Source of the DNA: Corynebacterium tuberculostearicum SK141
GTDB taxonomy: Bacteria > Actinomycetota > Actinomycetes > Mycobacteriales > Mycobacteriaceae
Direction of reading: 5' to 3'
Assembly: GCF_000175635.1 (NCBI RefSeq)
Contig: NZ_ACVP01000004.1
Coordinates: forward strand, 28,822-92,821
DNA: 64,000 bases
Below are positions 42,905 to 52,502 of the stretch, piece after piece (the first letter of the stretch is position 1; each line of letters opens with the position of its first letter). Made by a program: the position numbers and the translations under genes. The notes beneath the pieces were generated by a model. The model had not been told where the DNA came from. It ran no database searches and worked only from the letters and a program-made list of their open reading frames with translations.

Positions 42905-44760
42905 TGCCACGCCCCCAACACGGATTGGGCCTTGAGGTTGCGCTCTTCTAACTCGGCGGCCGGATCCGAATCTAGGACGATGGCCCCGCCGGCGCCGATG
43001 GTGACCTCACCGGCCGCCCGCACGGCCGTGCGGATGACCACGCTGAGATCGGATTGTCCGTCAAACCCCAGGTAGCCCACCGCGCCGGAGTACACGCCGC
43101 GCGGTCCCGTTTCGAGTTGGTCAATGATCTCGCAGGTGCGCAGCTTCGGCGCGCCCGTCATCGATCCGGGAGGAAAGGTGGCGCGGAGGGCATCGACCGC
43201 GGTGGCACTGGAGCGCAGCTGCCCGGTAATGGTGGAGACCAACTGATGGACGGTGGCATAGCTTTCTACCTGCATCAACTTCGGCACGCGCACGCTTCCG
43301 GGCTCGCATACCCGGGAGAGATCATTGCGCAGTAGATCAACGATCATGAGGTTTTCGGCCCGCGTCTTCGGATCCGTGGTCAGCAGCGCCGGATCCTGGT
43401 CGGCCGAGATGGTGCCCTTAATCGGTTTGGCCTCTACCTCACGGCCGCGCACGGTGAGGAAGCGCTCGGGCGAGGCGCTGCAGACTTCCACGCCGTCGAA
43501 GACGAGGTGTGCGGCATAGGGTGCAGGATTGTGCGAGCGCAGTCGGGGATAGAGCTCGCCCTTGGACGCGGCCGTGTAGGTATCGGTCAGGCAGACCTCG
43601 TAGCTCTCGCCGGCGTGCAGGAATTCCTGGGCGCGCTTAATCCGCTCCAGGTAGCCAGGGCTGCGCCAGGAGCCCGCGCTTAGCGACGCCCCATCGTCCT
43701 CCCCCGTTGGCCGTGGTTCCTCTGCATCCAAGGCGGTCTCCAGGCGGTCCAGGAGATCCTCGGCGCCGTCGCCGGCAAGGCAGCACAGGTGCGCGGTTTT
43801 TGCCTGGTGGTCATAGACGATGAAAGACTGCGGCCGCACAAAGTAGGCATCTGGGTAAGGGGAGCGATGGCGTAGCTCAATGGGCAGGGTGAGCTGGGCG
43901 CATTCGTAGCCCAAATACCCGATGACCCCGCCGGTAAACGGGAGATCCGGTGCGTCGATGATGCGGGTGGCGAGCTCGCGGTCGAGGAGGGTGAGGATAT
44001 CGGGGGCGTCGCCAAGCCGGTAGCGGAAAGAGCGACTCAATGCGCCGGCGGTATCGCCGAGGATGGAATAGCGCCCGCGGGGATCTGCGGAGTCGAGGAA
44101 GAAGGCATCGTTGCCCTCGGCGCGCAGGGTGGCAAAGACCTGTGGGCAGTCCACCGCGCCGGGGACTTCGCGGTGGAGCAGGTGGAACCCGCCCAGAAAG
44201 TTGCGCATAATCTCCCGGCCGTACTGGGTAAGCACCGACTCCGGGTGAAATTGCACGCCCCAGTGCGGCAAGCCGTCGACCTTAAGCGCTTGGATGACGC
44301 CATCCTCGCTGCGGGCATGCACGGTAATGCCGGGGGTCTCCTCTATATGCAGGGAGTGGTAGCGCACCACTTCGAAGTCTTGCGGGATTCCGGCGAAGAT
44401 GCCTTCGCCCGAGTGACTGATGGTAGAGACAAAACCGTGGCGCGGCTGCGGCGCGCGCGACACCTGGGCACCGGCCAGCAGACCTAGCCCCTGGTGACCA
44501 AGGCATACACCCAGTACCGGAATCTCGGCCGCGGCTGCGGCGGCGATAATGCCCCGGGCAGCACCGAAATCCTCCTCGCGTTCCGGCGTGCCCGGGCCAG
44601 GAGAAATCACCACATGCGAAAATTCGCCGGCACGGACGCGCTCGGCCAGCCCTTCCGCTTCCCCGGCGGCGACGACGAGTGGTTCGCGTCCGGCTACCTC
44701 CGCGATGAGGTGGGCAAGGTTGAAGGTATAAGAATCGTAATTATCAAGCAGGAGGATCAT
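42901..44760 (-). CDS. pabAB: Aminodeoxychorismate synthase, fused glutaminase-synthase
   Basis: A 619-residue fusion of PabA (residues 1-190; LLDNYDSYTFNLAH, nucleophile in GVCLGHQGLG, HPES) and PabB (PIKGTISAD with the PabB-specific Lys, LMQVESYATVHQLVSTI, GAPKLRTCEI, GAVGYLGFDG). It makes 4-amino-4-deoxychorismate from chorismate and glutamine. The ATG at 44760 begins MILLLDNYDSYTF; the longer frame lies inside the upstream gene. Fusion is common in actinobacteria. Confidence 0.94.
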   Translation of the reverse strand: MILLLDNYDSYTFNLAHLIAEVAGREPLVVAAGEAEGLAERVRAGEFSHVVISPGPGTPEREEDFGAARGIIAAAAAAEIPVLGVCLGHQGLGLLAGAQVSRAPQPRHGFVSTISHSGEGIFAGIPQDFEVVRYHSLHIEETPGITVHARSEDGVIQALKVDGLPHWGVQFHPESVLTQYGREIMRNFLGGFHLLHREVPGAVDCPQVFATLRAEGNDAFFLDSADPRGRYSILGDTAGALSRSFRYRLGDAPDILTLLDRELATRIIDAPDLPFTGGVIGYLGYECAQLTLPIELRHRSPYPDAYFVRPQSFIVYDHQAKTAHLCCLAGDGAEDLLDRLETALDAEEPRPTGEDDGASLSAGSWRSPGYLERIKRAQEFLHAGESYEVCLTDTYTAASKGELYPRLRSHNPAPYAAHLVFDGVEVCSASPERFLTVRGREVEAKPIKGTISADQDPALLTTDPKTRAENLMIVDLLRNDLSRVCEPGSVRVPKLMQVESYATVHQLVSTITGQLRSSATAVDALRATFPPGSMTGAPKLRTCEIIDQLETGPRGVYSGAVGYLGFDGQSDLSVVIRTAVRAAGEVTIGAGGAIVLDSDPAAELEERNLKAQSVLGAWQ

Positions 44761-44777
44761 AGGGAGGCGGAAAGTAT

Positions 44778-45260
44778 CTATGCGGCGGCCGAGTCCATGA
44801 GGAACAGCTGGATATCGGTAATGGTCCACAGCATGAAATTGCAGGCCATTACCCAGAAAATGGCCATCCAACTGCGCCACCGCAGATAGCGGTGCAGCTT
44901 GCGCACCATGATGATGGCGCAGCCGATCATGCCGAAGAACGGAATGATTGGGGTGGTCAGGCTAAAGAAGGTGCGCTGCCCGTCGGTGCAGAGCCACGTG
45001 GCGGTGCCATTCTCACACAAGGGTCCGCCGGAGAGCCGAGTGACGAGTGCGACCGCGAAACCATAAAGCGCGGAGAGCACAAGAACGCCGATCATGTACC
45101 AGACGGCCTGGCGGGTGGAGCGGCGGTTAGCAGCGGCAATCTCTAAAGGGTCCGGCTCATCGGCCAGCTCATCAAAGCTCCGCGGTTCCGGGCGGCGCAG
45201 ATTGGCATAGTCCGCATCGGAAGTCAGGTCGTTTTCGGGATGCTCTGGTCGCTGGCTCAT
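44778..45260 (-). CDS. Hypothetical membrane protein, 160 aa
   Basis: A 160-residue protein with an acidic N-terminal cytosolic region (residues 1-45) and three predicted helices (about 50-75, 98-120, 128-155). An extracellular loop between helices 1 and 2 has two Cys ([15 protein letters not shown]) that could form a disulfide. No family recognised. TAGGAT ends 6 nt before the ATG. It is 17 nt upstream of pabAB and may be co-transcribed. Confidence 0.75.
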   Translation of the reverse strand: MSQRPEHPENDLTSDADYANLRRPEPRSFDELADEPDPLEIAAANRRSTRQAVWYMIGVLVLSALYGFAVALVTRLSGGPLCENGTATWLCTDGQRTFFSLTTPIIPFFGMIGCAIIMVRKLHRYLRWRSWMAIFWVMACNFMLWTITDIQLFLMDSAAA

Positions 45261-45266
45261 GCCCCA

Positions 45267-45272
45267 ATCCTA
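45267..45272 (-). promoter_or_regulatory. Leaderless -10 element of the 160-aa membrane protein gene
   Basis: TAGGAT on the minus strand ends 6 nt before the ATG at 45260. Confidence 0.45.
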
Positions 45273-46241
45273 ACCGCAGGATGGGTGGACCAAGATAGGC
45301 ACCCGAATATGCGGCAGCAGCTCCGTGGCGGTAGATCCCAAGAACACGCGGGCGATGGGGCCCTGCGGGGTGGAGGCCATGAGCATGAGATCGCCCTTCT
45401 TCCATTTGAGCGAATCCACCGCGCCGCCCCAGCCCGCGCCGGAACCAATTTCAGAGGTGACAACCAGCTCTGGGAATTTCTCTTGGATGCTATCGCGGGC
45501 GCGGTCCAGCATGGCGAGGGAATCCTCGAGCCACTCGGCCGTCAGCTTAAGCGCCATATCGTGCTTATCCTTGGACGGCGTATTGAGCAGCCCCTTTGCT
45601 GAGAAGGCAAGCAGGCGCAGCGGCAGGCTCCAGCGGTTCGCGAGCTCCGCTGCGGCGAGCATCTCATGATCTTCGCGCGGGCTGCGTTCGGTGATGGCAA
45701 AGTTGAAGCGGGTGACGCCATGCTTGGACAGCTTCACCTTGCGGGGAACCAAGCCCAATGGTTGAGGGGAATAATGCAGCAGGGTATCGGCCGTAGAACC
45801 AGCAAAGAAACGGCCCTTCGGTGCCGCCTGGTTGGGGCCTAAGATGATGAGGTCTGCCTGGAACTTCTTGGCCATCTCCGTCAGTAGGTGGGGGCGCGAT
45901 GGCCCGTCCACCAAAAGGGATGGCTTGTCATCCCAGCAGCTGCGGGGTACACCGGCTTCATCGAGGGCGGCATGGGTAGCGGCCGCGCAGGCCTCCTTTT
46001 GTGCTTTAAACCATTTCTTATATTTTCCGCCCAGCTTGCTGAGGGAAGTAGTAGTCCACGGCTGGAACACGGTAGAGATGACCCGCACCTGGGTAGTGGC
46101 GGTACGGGAAAGCCACGCGGCGCAATCTAGAGCCTCGGTGCCGGAGGAAGAAGGGCTCCAAGAAATAAGAATGCGAAGGGGTTCATCGGCCGAGCCCTTG
46201 CTTAAGGCCGGCAGGTGCCCATCGGAAGAATCAGTTGCCAT
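45270..46241 (-). CDS. Tandem universal stress protein (UspA)
   Basis: A 323-residue protein of two Usp domains. Domain 1 covers about residues 20-165 and ends with GPNQAAPKGRFFAGSTADTLLHYS; domain 2 covers about 175-320 and ends with GPIARVFLGSTATELLPH, both like the ATP-binding G-x9-G-S/T motif. Cytosolic. It lies 86 nt downstream of a MarR gene on the same strand. Confidence 0.88.
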   Translation of the reverse strand: MATDSSDGHLPALSKGSADEPLRILISWSPSSSGTEALDCAAWLSRTATTQVRVISTVFQPWTTTSLSKLGGKYKKWFKAQKEACAAATHAALDEAGVPRSCWDDKPSLLVDGPSRPHLLTEMAKKFQADLIILGPNQAAPKGRFFAGSTADTLLHYSPQPLGLVPRKVKLSKHGVTRFNFAITERSPREDHEMLAAAELANRWSLPLRLLAFSAKGLLNTPSKDKHDMALKLTAEWLEDSLAMLDRARDSIQEKFPELVVTSEIGSGAGWGGAVDSLKWKKGDLMLMASTPQGPIARVFLGSTATELLPHIRVPILVHPSCG

Positions 46242-46327
46242 ACGGAGTGAACTAGTGAGAGATTACGGTTTTCGTTTTCTCAATTATCACGTTAAGCCCA
46301 AGAAAAATGAAATCACCGCGGGCAAAA

Positions 46328-46828
46328 CTAGCGCTGTTCGCCGTTCATTGTGGGGCGATAGACATCAGCCAGCTTGGAGATGACGGTGGCAACGTCGTTC
46401 GCGGTCTCCAAATCCTTCGGCTCGAGCCACCGCATGATCTCTGCTAGGGCGGAGGCGCGCTGCTGCGAGACGATGGCTAGTTCGGATTCGCCTAGTTGCG
46501 TCAGCGCTACCAAGACGCCGCGGCGATCCTCTTCATCGCGGTGGCGTTCCACGTATCCGCGGCGCTCTAGCTGATAGAGCGCGTTGGAGGCGGTGGGCAT
46601 GCGGATAAGTTCTGCCTGCGCGATGGTGGAAACGCGGGACGGTCCGCGCATACGCAGCTGGTTCATGATGGACACCTGCGAGGTGGTCAATGAAGAGCCT
46701 TCCGCCGTGCGCTGGAAAATAAGAATGAGCTTATTGAGCGACGGCTGGATGGAACGCGCGACCTCGACGGCATCCTCGTACGTAGACGGGGATTGAGCGG
46801 GGCCCTTCTCCTCATGTTGCTGCGTCAT
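46328..46828 (-). CDS. MarR family transcriptional regulator (MalR-like)
   Basis: A 166-residue MarR protein. The helix-turn-helix region is STIAQAELIRMPTASNALYQLERRGYVERH and the wing DEEDRRGVLVALTQLGESELA. Position beside uspA, ino1 and a class A PBP recalls C. glutamicum MalR (cg3315), a regulator of envelope remodelling; identity is inferred. TACAAT ends 8 nt before the ATG, so probably leaderless. A 7-bp inverted repeat brackets the promoter. Confidence 0.87.
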   Translation of the reverse strand: MTQQHEEKGPAQSPSTYEDAVEVARSIQPSLNKLILIFQRTAEGSSLTTSQVSIMNQLRMRGPSRVSTIAQAELIRMPTASNALYQLERRGYVERHRDEEDRRGVLVALTQLGESELAIVSQQRASALAEIMRWLEPKDLETANDVATVISKLADVYRPTMNGEQR

Positions 46829-46829
46829 A

Positions 46830-46854
46830 GAAAACGATTGTATAGCCCGTTTTC
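46830..46854. promoter_or_regulatory. Inverted repeat over the MarR (46.8 kb) promoter
   Basis: GAAAACG (46830-46836) and CGTTTTC (46848-46854) are perfect 7-bp arms around an 11-bp spacer that contains the -10 element TACAAT (minus strand, 46842-46837). A regulator bound here would block its own promoter. Confidence 0.5.
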
Positions 46855-46882
46855 CCTGCGCGGTAGTTCGGAAGTTAAAAAA

Positions 46883-47971
46883 TTAGTTTCCGGCAATAAA
46901 GTCTTCTAGCTCGGCGCGCGCCACGTCATCAGCCTTTTGTACCGGCGGGGATTTCATCAGGTAGGACGAGGCAGCCAGTACCGGGCCCGCCACCCCGCGG
47001 TCGAGGGCAATCTTGGCGGCGCGTACGGCGTCAATGATGATGCCGGCGGAGTTAGGCGAGTCCCAGACCTCCAGCTTGTACTCCAAGTTCAGCGGTACTT
47101 CGCCAAAGGCGGAGCCCTCCAAGCGGACATAGGCCCACTTACGGTCATCGAGCCATTCCACGTAATCGGAAGGCCCGATGTGGACGTTTCGGTCCTCCCG
47201 CTTGCCGGCGATGGGCGAGTTGTGCAGGTTAGAGGTTACGGCCTGCGTCTTGGAGATCTTTTTGGATTCGAGGCGCTCGCGCTCGAGCATATTCTTAAAG
47301 TCCATATTGCCGCCCACATTGAGCTGCATGGTGCGCTCCAAGCGCACGCCGCGATCTTCAAAGAGCTTTGCCATGACGCGGTGGGTAATGGTGGCGCCCA
47401 CCTGGGACTTAATATCATCGCCCACGATGGGCAGCCCGGCGTCTTCGAACTTCTTCGCCCATACCGGATCAGAGGCAATAAAGACCGGCAAGGCATTGAC
47501 AAAGGCGCAGCCGGCATCGATGGCCGCCTGGGCGTAGAACTTATCCGCTTCCTCAGAGCCCACCGGCAGGTAGGAGACTACGACGTCGGCGCCGGACTGG
47601 CGGAGTATGGCGGGGACGTCGGCAAGCGGGGCTTCCGATTCCGCGATGGATTCTTGGTAGTACCGGCCGAGGCCGTCCAGGGTAGGGCCGCGCTGCACGG
47701 TAACGCCCAGCTCAGGGACGTCGGTAATGGAAATGGTGCAGTTGCGGGAGCTGCGCGTAGCCTCCGCTAGGTCCTTGCCCACCTTGTCCGCATCTACGTC
47801 GAAGGCGGCAACGAATTCCACATCGCCTACGTGGTACGGGCCAAACTGGGCGTGCATCAAACCGGGAATATCTGCATCGGCCGCGGCGTTGCGATAAAAC
47901 TCCACGCCTTCAATGAGGGACGTGGCGCAGTTGCCGACGCCCACGATGGCGACCTTTACTTTTTCGGACAC
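46883..47971 (-). CDS. ino1: Inositol-3-phosphate synthase
   Basis: A 362-residue prokaryotic-type myo-inositol-1-phosphate synthase converting glucose-6-phosphate; the product feeds mycothiol and phosphatidylinositol mannosides. The NAD-binding [12 protein letters not shown] lies near residue 11 and conserved [11 protein letters not shown] and [12 protein letters not shown] are present. AAAGGAG lies 7 nt before the ATG. Position corresponds to mycobacterial Rv0046c. Confidence 0.95.
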   Translation of the reverse strand: MSEKVKVAIVGVGNCATSLIEGVEFYRNAAADADIPGLMHAQFGPYHVGDVEFVAAFDVDADKVGKDLAEATRSSRNCTISITDVPELGVTVQRGPTLDGLGRYYQESIAESEAPLADVPAILRQSGADVVVSYLPVGSEEADKFYAQAAIDAGCAFVNALPVFIASDPVWAKKFEDAGLPIVGDDIKSQVGATITHRVMAKLFEDRGVRLERTMQLNVGGNMDFKNMLERERLESKKISKTQAVTSNLHNSPIAGKREDRNVHIGPSDYVEWLDDRKWAYVRLEGSAFGEVPLNLEYKLEVWDSPNSAGIIIDAVRAAKIALDRGVAGPVLAASSYLMKSPPVQKADDVARAELEDFIAGN

Positions 47972-48088
47972 GGTCTACTCCTTTAACTCCATGAGTTGTG
48001 GCTGTCAGTGACTGCGCAAGAGTAAGCCGAAAACTATGCCCTACGGTGGCATAACGCCATGTGGATCGATCAAGAAGAGGTAATTAGG

Positions 48089-48466
48089 ATGATCCGGGTG
48101 AATTCCGTTGCCTATAAGCACGTGCTCTCTCATGAATGGGAGCGCGCCCACCACCTGCGCGAATTTCGCGCCGGGCAGCTCACGCGGGAGGACGTGTGCG
48201 ATGCTGATTTTTTGCTGCGCGCCGCAGCTGAGCACCACGGGCGCACCATGGATAAGGAATGCCCCGTGTGCGGCGAGCCTTTGCGGCTCACGCGCTGGGT
48301 CTATGGCGAGAACCTCGGCCGCCGCGCCGGAAGCGCCCGCAGTGAGAAAGAAATAGCGGAGTTTGTGGCCGAGGGCTTGGAGTTTACGGTGCACGAGGTG
48401 GAGGTATGCCGCCAGTGCCGGTGGAACCACTTGTTGCGTTCTGCTACTGCATTTAACGCGTGTTAG
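48089..48466 (+). CDS. DUF5318 family protein
   Basis: A 125-residue protein matching the position of mycobacterial Rv0049. The segments SHEWERAHHLREFRAG, CDADFLLRAA and two CxxC pairs (CPVCGEPL near residue 58 and CRQCRWNHLL) suggest zinc binding. AAGAGG lies about 10 nt before the ATG at 48089; an ATG at 48059 is an alternative. Function unknown; adjacency to the PBP gene hints at cell-wall or division regulation. Confidence 0.83.
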   Translation: MIRVNSVAYKHVLSHEWERAHHLREFRAGQLTREDVCDADFLLRAAAEHHGRTMDKECPVCGEPLRLTRWVYGENLGRRAGSARSEKEIAEFVAEGLEFTVHEVEVCRQCRWNHLLRSATAFNAC

Positions 48467-48541
48467 TTTCCAGCGCACCCCCTTAGGCAGTAAGCTGCAA
48501 TTATTTAGTTTGTGATCAGGGATGAATGAGGACACGAATCA

Positions 48542-50791
48542 GTGACCGAGAAGGAATCTACCGGCAAGTCCACTAAGGTGGCTCGCCCCAGCAAAAAGCA
48601 GGCGACAAAGAAGCGCCGCATCTGGCCGTGGGTCGTTTTGGCGTTCCTACTGGTCTTTGTAGCACTGCCCGCAGGACTTTTTGCCTACGCATACTCGCAA
48701 TACACCGTTCCGGAGCCCAAGGACCTGGCCAATAACCAGGTCTCCACCATCTACGCGGGTGATAATCAGACCCAGCTCGCCCGCTTGGTGCCGCCGGAAG
48801 GCAACCGCACCCACGTGACGCTGGATGAAATCCCGGAATACGTGCAGGACTCCGTGCTGGCCGCGGAGGACCGTGACTTCTGGGATAACTCAGGCTTCTC
48901 CTTCACCGGCCTCGGCCGCGCCGTGGTGGGTAAGGTAACCGGTAATGAAGATGCTGGCGGCGGTTCCACCATTACCCAGCAGTATGTGAAAAACACGCTG
49001 GTGGGCAACGAATACTCCTACGTGCGCAAGATTCGCGAGCTCATCTACTCGGTGAAGATGACCAATGAGTGGGATAAGAAGGATATTCTCAACGCCTACC
49101 TCAACACCGTGTATTTCGGCCGCAATGCCTACGGCATCCAGGCGGCATCCAACGCCTACTTTGATAAGGACGCCAAGGACCTCACTCCGGAGGAAGGCGC
49201 CATGCTCGCCGGCCTCATTCAGTCCCCATCCGGCCTCGACCCGCGCGTGAACCAGGAGGGCTCCGAGGACCGCTGGAACTACGTACTTGACGGCCTGGTG
49301 GGAATGGGTGACCTCACCCAGGAACAGCGCGATGGCATGGTCTTCCCGGAGACCCGCGACCCAGCTGAGTACTCCGCCTACACCGAGGCGCCCGGCGCCA
49401 ATGGCCACATCAAGGATCAGGTCATCCGCGAATTGGAAGAGGTAGGCATCACCGAAAACGAGGTGTCCACCGGCGGCCTGCGCATCACCACCACCATCGA
49501 CATGAATGTGCAGAACAACACCATTCAGGCAGTTGATGACCAGATGGCTCCGCTGCAAGAGGATGCGCGTGCGGCTTCCGTGACCATCGATCCGAAGACC
49601 GGTGCGGTCCGCGGATACTTTGGCGGCCACGATTCCAATGGTTGGGACTATGCCAACTCCCCGCTGCAGACCGGTTCTACTTTCAAGATCATGGCCCTTG
49701 CGGCCGCCTTGCAGCAGGGCATCAGCCTCGATACCAATTACTCGTCCGCTCCGTACCAGCTGCCTGGCTCGGATGTTGTCACCAACGTGGGCGGCGGCTG
49801 CGGCGTATGCAACCTGCGCGAGGCTACCAAGCAATCCCTGAATACCTCCTTCCTTCGCCTGCAGGAGGACCTCAAGAACGGCACGCAGGACACCGCAGAT
49901 ATGGCGCACGCCCTTGGCGTGGCTAAGTCCCTGCCGGGCATTGAAAAGACGCTGACGGAAAACGGCAAGCAGCCATTCGAAGGCATTGTTCTGGGCCAGT
50001 ACCAGTCCCGCCCGCTCGATATGGCCACCGCAATGTCCACCCTGGCTAACCAGGGCGTGTGGCATAACCCGCACTTTGTGCAGCGCGTAGAAAACGCTGC
50101 CGGCGAAGTGCTGTACGAGCACCCCGAAGACGAGGGCGAGCGCCGCGTATCGTCCAACGTGGCTAATAACGTCATCGAAGCCATGGAGCCGGTGGCCGCA
50201 TGGTCTAATGGCGCTCTTGCCGGTGGCCGTGTTTCCGCCTCCAAGACCGGTACCACTCAGATGGGCGATACCGGCAATAACAAGGATGCCTGGATGGTCG
50301 GTGCCACCCCGCAGCTGGCTACCGCCGTGTGGGTAGGTACCGCGGATAACACCTCCGCTATCTTCGATCAGTACGGCGGCATCATGTACGGCGCCGGCGC
50401 GCCAACCAAGATTTGGAAGGCCGTGCTGGATAACTCCCTGGCCAACTCCGAATTCCAAAACTTCCCGGCTGCCTATCCGCTGGGATTCGGCAACATGGGC
50501 GCCGGAACGGCCGCTCCGGCCTATGACCCGAGCTGGGATAGCGGCGCTGGCGATACCCAGGACTACGAGGCCCCTGCCGAGCAAGCAGCTCCGGAAGAGG
50601 AAACCAAGCCGGCTCAGCCGGAGAACAAGCCGGAGAGCCCGAAGCCTGCCCCGAAACCGCAACGCGGCAATGGCAATAGCGGCAATGGTGGCAATAGCGG
50701 TAATAGCAACCAGGCACCGGCCCAGCCAGAGGCGCCGTCTTTGGATGACCTCATCGGCCCCGATAGCGACTTGGCAGACCTTCTAGGGTAG
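48542..50791 (+). CDS. ponA: Class A penicillin-binding protein (PonA1-like)
   Basis: A 749-residue bifunctional peptidoglycan synthase. A cytosolic basic N-terminus is followed by a helix near residues 30-50. The GT51 transglycosylase has AAEDRDFWDNSG (catalytic Glu) and GGSTITQQYVKN. The transpeptidase has the SxxK in GSTFK, SLN and KTGT motifs. The C-terminal 110 residues are low complexity (Pro/Glu then Asn/Gly-rich), ending DLLG. The GTG at 48542 is preceded by GAGGAC. It corresponds to Rv0050. Confidence 0.94.
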   Translation: MTEKESTGKSTKVARPSKKQATKKRRIWPWVVLAFLLVFVALPAGLFAYAYSQYTVPEPKDLANNQVSTIYAGDNQTQLARLVPPEGNRTHVTLDEIPEYVQDSVLAAEDRDFWDNSGFSFTGLGRAVVGKVTGNEDAGGGSTITQQYVKNTLVGNEYSYVRKIRELIYSVKMTNEWDKKDILNAYLNTVYFGRNAYGIQAASNAYFDKDAKDLTPEEGAMLAGLIQSPSGLDPRVNQEGSEDRWNYVLDGLVGMGDLTQEQRDGMVFPETRDPAEYSAYTEAPGANGHIKDQVIRELEEVGITENEVSTGGLRITTTIDMNVQNNTIQAVDDQMAPLQEDARAASVTIDPKTGAVRGYFGGHDSNGWDYANSPLQTGSTFKIMALAAALQQGISLDTNYSSAPYQLPGSDVVTNVGGGCGVCNLREATKQSLNTSFLRLQEDLKNGTQDTADMAHALGVAKSLPGIEKTLTENGKQPFEGIVLGQYQSRPLDMATAMSTLANQGVWHNPHFVQRVENAAGEVLYEHPEDEGERRVSSNVANNVIEAMEPVAAWSNGALAGGRVSASKTGTTQMGDTGNNKDAWMVGATPQLATAVWVGTADNTSAIFDQYGGIMYGAGAPTKIWKAVLDNSLANSEFQNFPAAYPLGFGNMGAGTAAPAYDPSWDSGAGDTQDYEAPAEQAAPEEETKPAQPENKPESPKPAPKPQRGNGNSGNGGNSGNSNQAPAQPEAPSLDDLIGPDSDLADLLG

Positions 50792-50797
50792 GCGGCA

Positions 50798-52195
50798 GTG
50801 ACAGCGAATCCGCACCAGCGCATTCCCGCCTCCTCAGAACCCTTGGCCCGCGGGGTAATTGAATTCCTCGGCGGGCCAAGGGGCCGTTTTGCCGGTGTAC
50901 GCCGCACCCAGTGGTGGACCCCTCTGCGCGCCATAATCGCCGTCGGCTGGGTTTTCCTGGCGTGCGGATTCCTCTCGAAGGCTAATTGCGCCGGCGGCAC
51001 CCGCGGTGATGACGGGGTCATTAGCCTGAATTGGGCGGGCAACCGCCAGTACACCTCTTTTTGCTATAACGACATCATCCCGCTTTACGGTGGCCGCGGC
51101 CTCGATGAAGGCGGCTTCCCCTATGCCTATTCTTGGCAAGAGGGTGACCTGACCCGCTATATGGAGTACCCAGTCCTCGCGGGCCTTTTCCAGGGGTTGA
51201 TGGGCTGGATTGCCCGCAATACGTACTCTCTGGTTGAGTGGGTCGGCATCCCGGAGGCCGGATGGTACTTCGGCCTGACCGCCTTTGTCATGGCGTGCAT
51301 CTGGGTAGGCGTGCTCTACATGGTCTACCTGCTGGTGGGCAACCGTACCTGGGACACCATCCTCGTCGCCGCCAGCCCCCTTGTCATCATCCACGCCTTC
51401 AGTAACTGGGATATCCCCTCCATCGCCTTTGCCGTAGGTGCGCTCCTGGCCGCCGCGCGCAAGCGCCCTGCCGTAGCGGGTGTCCTCATCGGCCTTGGCA
51501 CTTCCTTTAAGCTGTGGCCGCTCTTTCTCTTGGGGGCATTCCTGGTCTTGGCGGTGCGCAACCGCCGCTGGCCGCAATTTTTCTACGCCTTGCTCGCCGC
51601 GGCCGTGACCTGGATCGTGGTCAACGCTCCGGTGGCCCTGAAGTACCCGGAGGCATGGCGCGAATTTTTCCGCCTCAACCAAGAGCGCGGTGCGGAGTGG
51701 ACCACCATTTACTCGGTGCTTAGCCGCAATACTGGGATTAGCTTTAGCCCTGAGTTCCTCAATACCTTCAGCCTGGTGGCGTTTTTGGCTCTCTGTGCGG
51801 CGATTGCGGTGCTGGGCCTGCGCAGCGCGCGGACGCCGCGCATGGCCGAGCTGGTTTACCTCATCGTGGCAGCCTTCTTACTGTTCAACAAGGTGTGGTC
51901 GCCCCAGTATTCGTTGTGGCTGTTGGTGCCCGCGGCCCTAGCCCTGCCACGCTGGCGCTTGGTCTTTAGCTGGGCGCTTGTCGACGCCCTCGTGTGGCCC
52001 CTACTCATGTGGCACATGCTGGGTACAGACAATAAGGGTATTCCGCACGAGCTGCTTGACGTTGCGATTATCTCCCGCGACGCCCTCATTATCGCCATGG
52101 CTGTCCTCGTCATTCGCCAGATGTGCGGAAAGACCCCGGATAAGGTGCGCGATGCGCACGCCGGCCGCGACCCCTTGGCAGGAGCATTCGCATGA
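50798..52195 (+). CDS. GT87/DUF2029-type membrane glycosyltransferase
   Basis: A 465-residue polytopic protein with about ten helices, located as mycobacterial Rv0051. The segment YMEYPVLAGLFQGLMGW and the later GTSFKLWPLFLL resemble GT87 polyprenyl-phosphate mannosyl-type transferases; the acidic NWDIPSIAF is typical. Probably uses decaprenyl-phosphate sugar donors outside the membrane for envelope glycans; the substrate is inferred. The GTG start lies 6 nt after the PBP stop; the end overlaps the next gene (ATGA). Confidence 0.8.
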   Translation: MTANPHQRIPASSEPLARGVIEFLGGPRGRFAGVRRTQWWTPLRAIIAVGWVFLACGFLSKANCAGGTRGDDGVISLNWAGNRQYTSFCYNDIIPLYGGRGLDEGGFPYAYSWQEGDLTRYMEYPVLAGLFQGLMGWIARNTYSLVEWVGIPEAGWYFGLTAFVMACIWVGVLYMVYLLVGNRTWDTILVAASPLVIIHAFSNWDIPSIAFAVGALLAAARKRPAVAGVLIGLGTSFKLWPLFLLGAFLVLAVRNRRWPQFFYALLAAAVTWIVVNAPVALKYPEAWREFFRLNQERGAEWTTIYSVLSRNTGISFSPEFLNTFSLVAFLALCAAIAVLGLRSARTPRMAELVYLIVAAFLLFNKVWSPQYSLWLLVPAALALPRWRLVFSWALVDALVWPLLMWHMLGTDNKGIPHELLDVAIISRDALIIAMAVLVIRQMCGKTPDKVRDAHAGRDPLAGAFA

Positions 52196-52380
52196 TCATT
52201 ACCTATATCGGAATGGCATCCATCATCTTGGGATTCCTCTGCGTGATGGGGGCCTTCTGGCTCTTCCACAATCGTGAAGATCGCCGCGGGCCCATCGTGC
52301 TGGGGCTTTTGGCCATTCTTTTCCTCACCATCATTCCGGCGACTGCTGCTGTGTTTTTCGCCGCAACGACCACTGGTTAG
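52192..52380 (+). CDS. Small membrane protein, 62 aa
   Basis: A 62-residue protein with two helices (about 3-25 and 35-58) joined by a charged turn HNREDRRG. The 4-nt overlap with the GT87 gene indicates coupled translation. No known family recognised. Confidence 0.7.
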   Translation: MIITYIGMASIILGFLCVMGAFWLFHNREDRRGPIVLGLLAILFLTIIPATAAVFFAATTTG

Positions 52381-52404
52381 ATTTCTTTTCGCCGGTCATT
52401 TGCG

Positions 52405-52467
52405 GTACTGTAGTGGGGTTGCTTGACGCAACGTACCCTCCTGCTGCATCCGCAAAGGTGATGCAGC
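52405..52467 (+). promoter_or_regulatory. rpsF promoter and structured mRNA leader
   Basis: TACTGT (about 52406-52411) fits a -10. The leader then has two hairpins: GTTGC-TTGAC-GCAAC (about 52418-52432) and GCTGCATC / GATGCAGC (52443-52467). Their position before rpsF suits autogenous control by S6 or S6-S18, as in other bacteria, but the CCG-type consensus was not verified. Confidence 0.4.
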
Positions 52468-52502
52468 CGAAAACTACTAGACCATAGGAGGTGATGAGGT
52501 CC

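Noticed and set aside
48890..50662. 590-codon minus-strand frame opposite the PBP gene
   Set aside because: Antisense shadow of a full-length PBP with all catalytic motifs.
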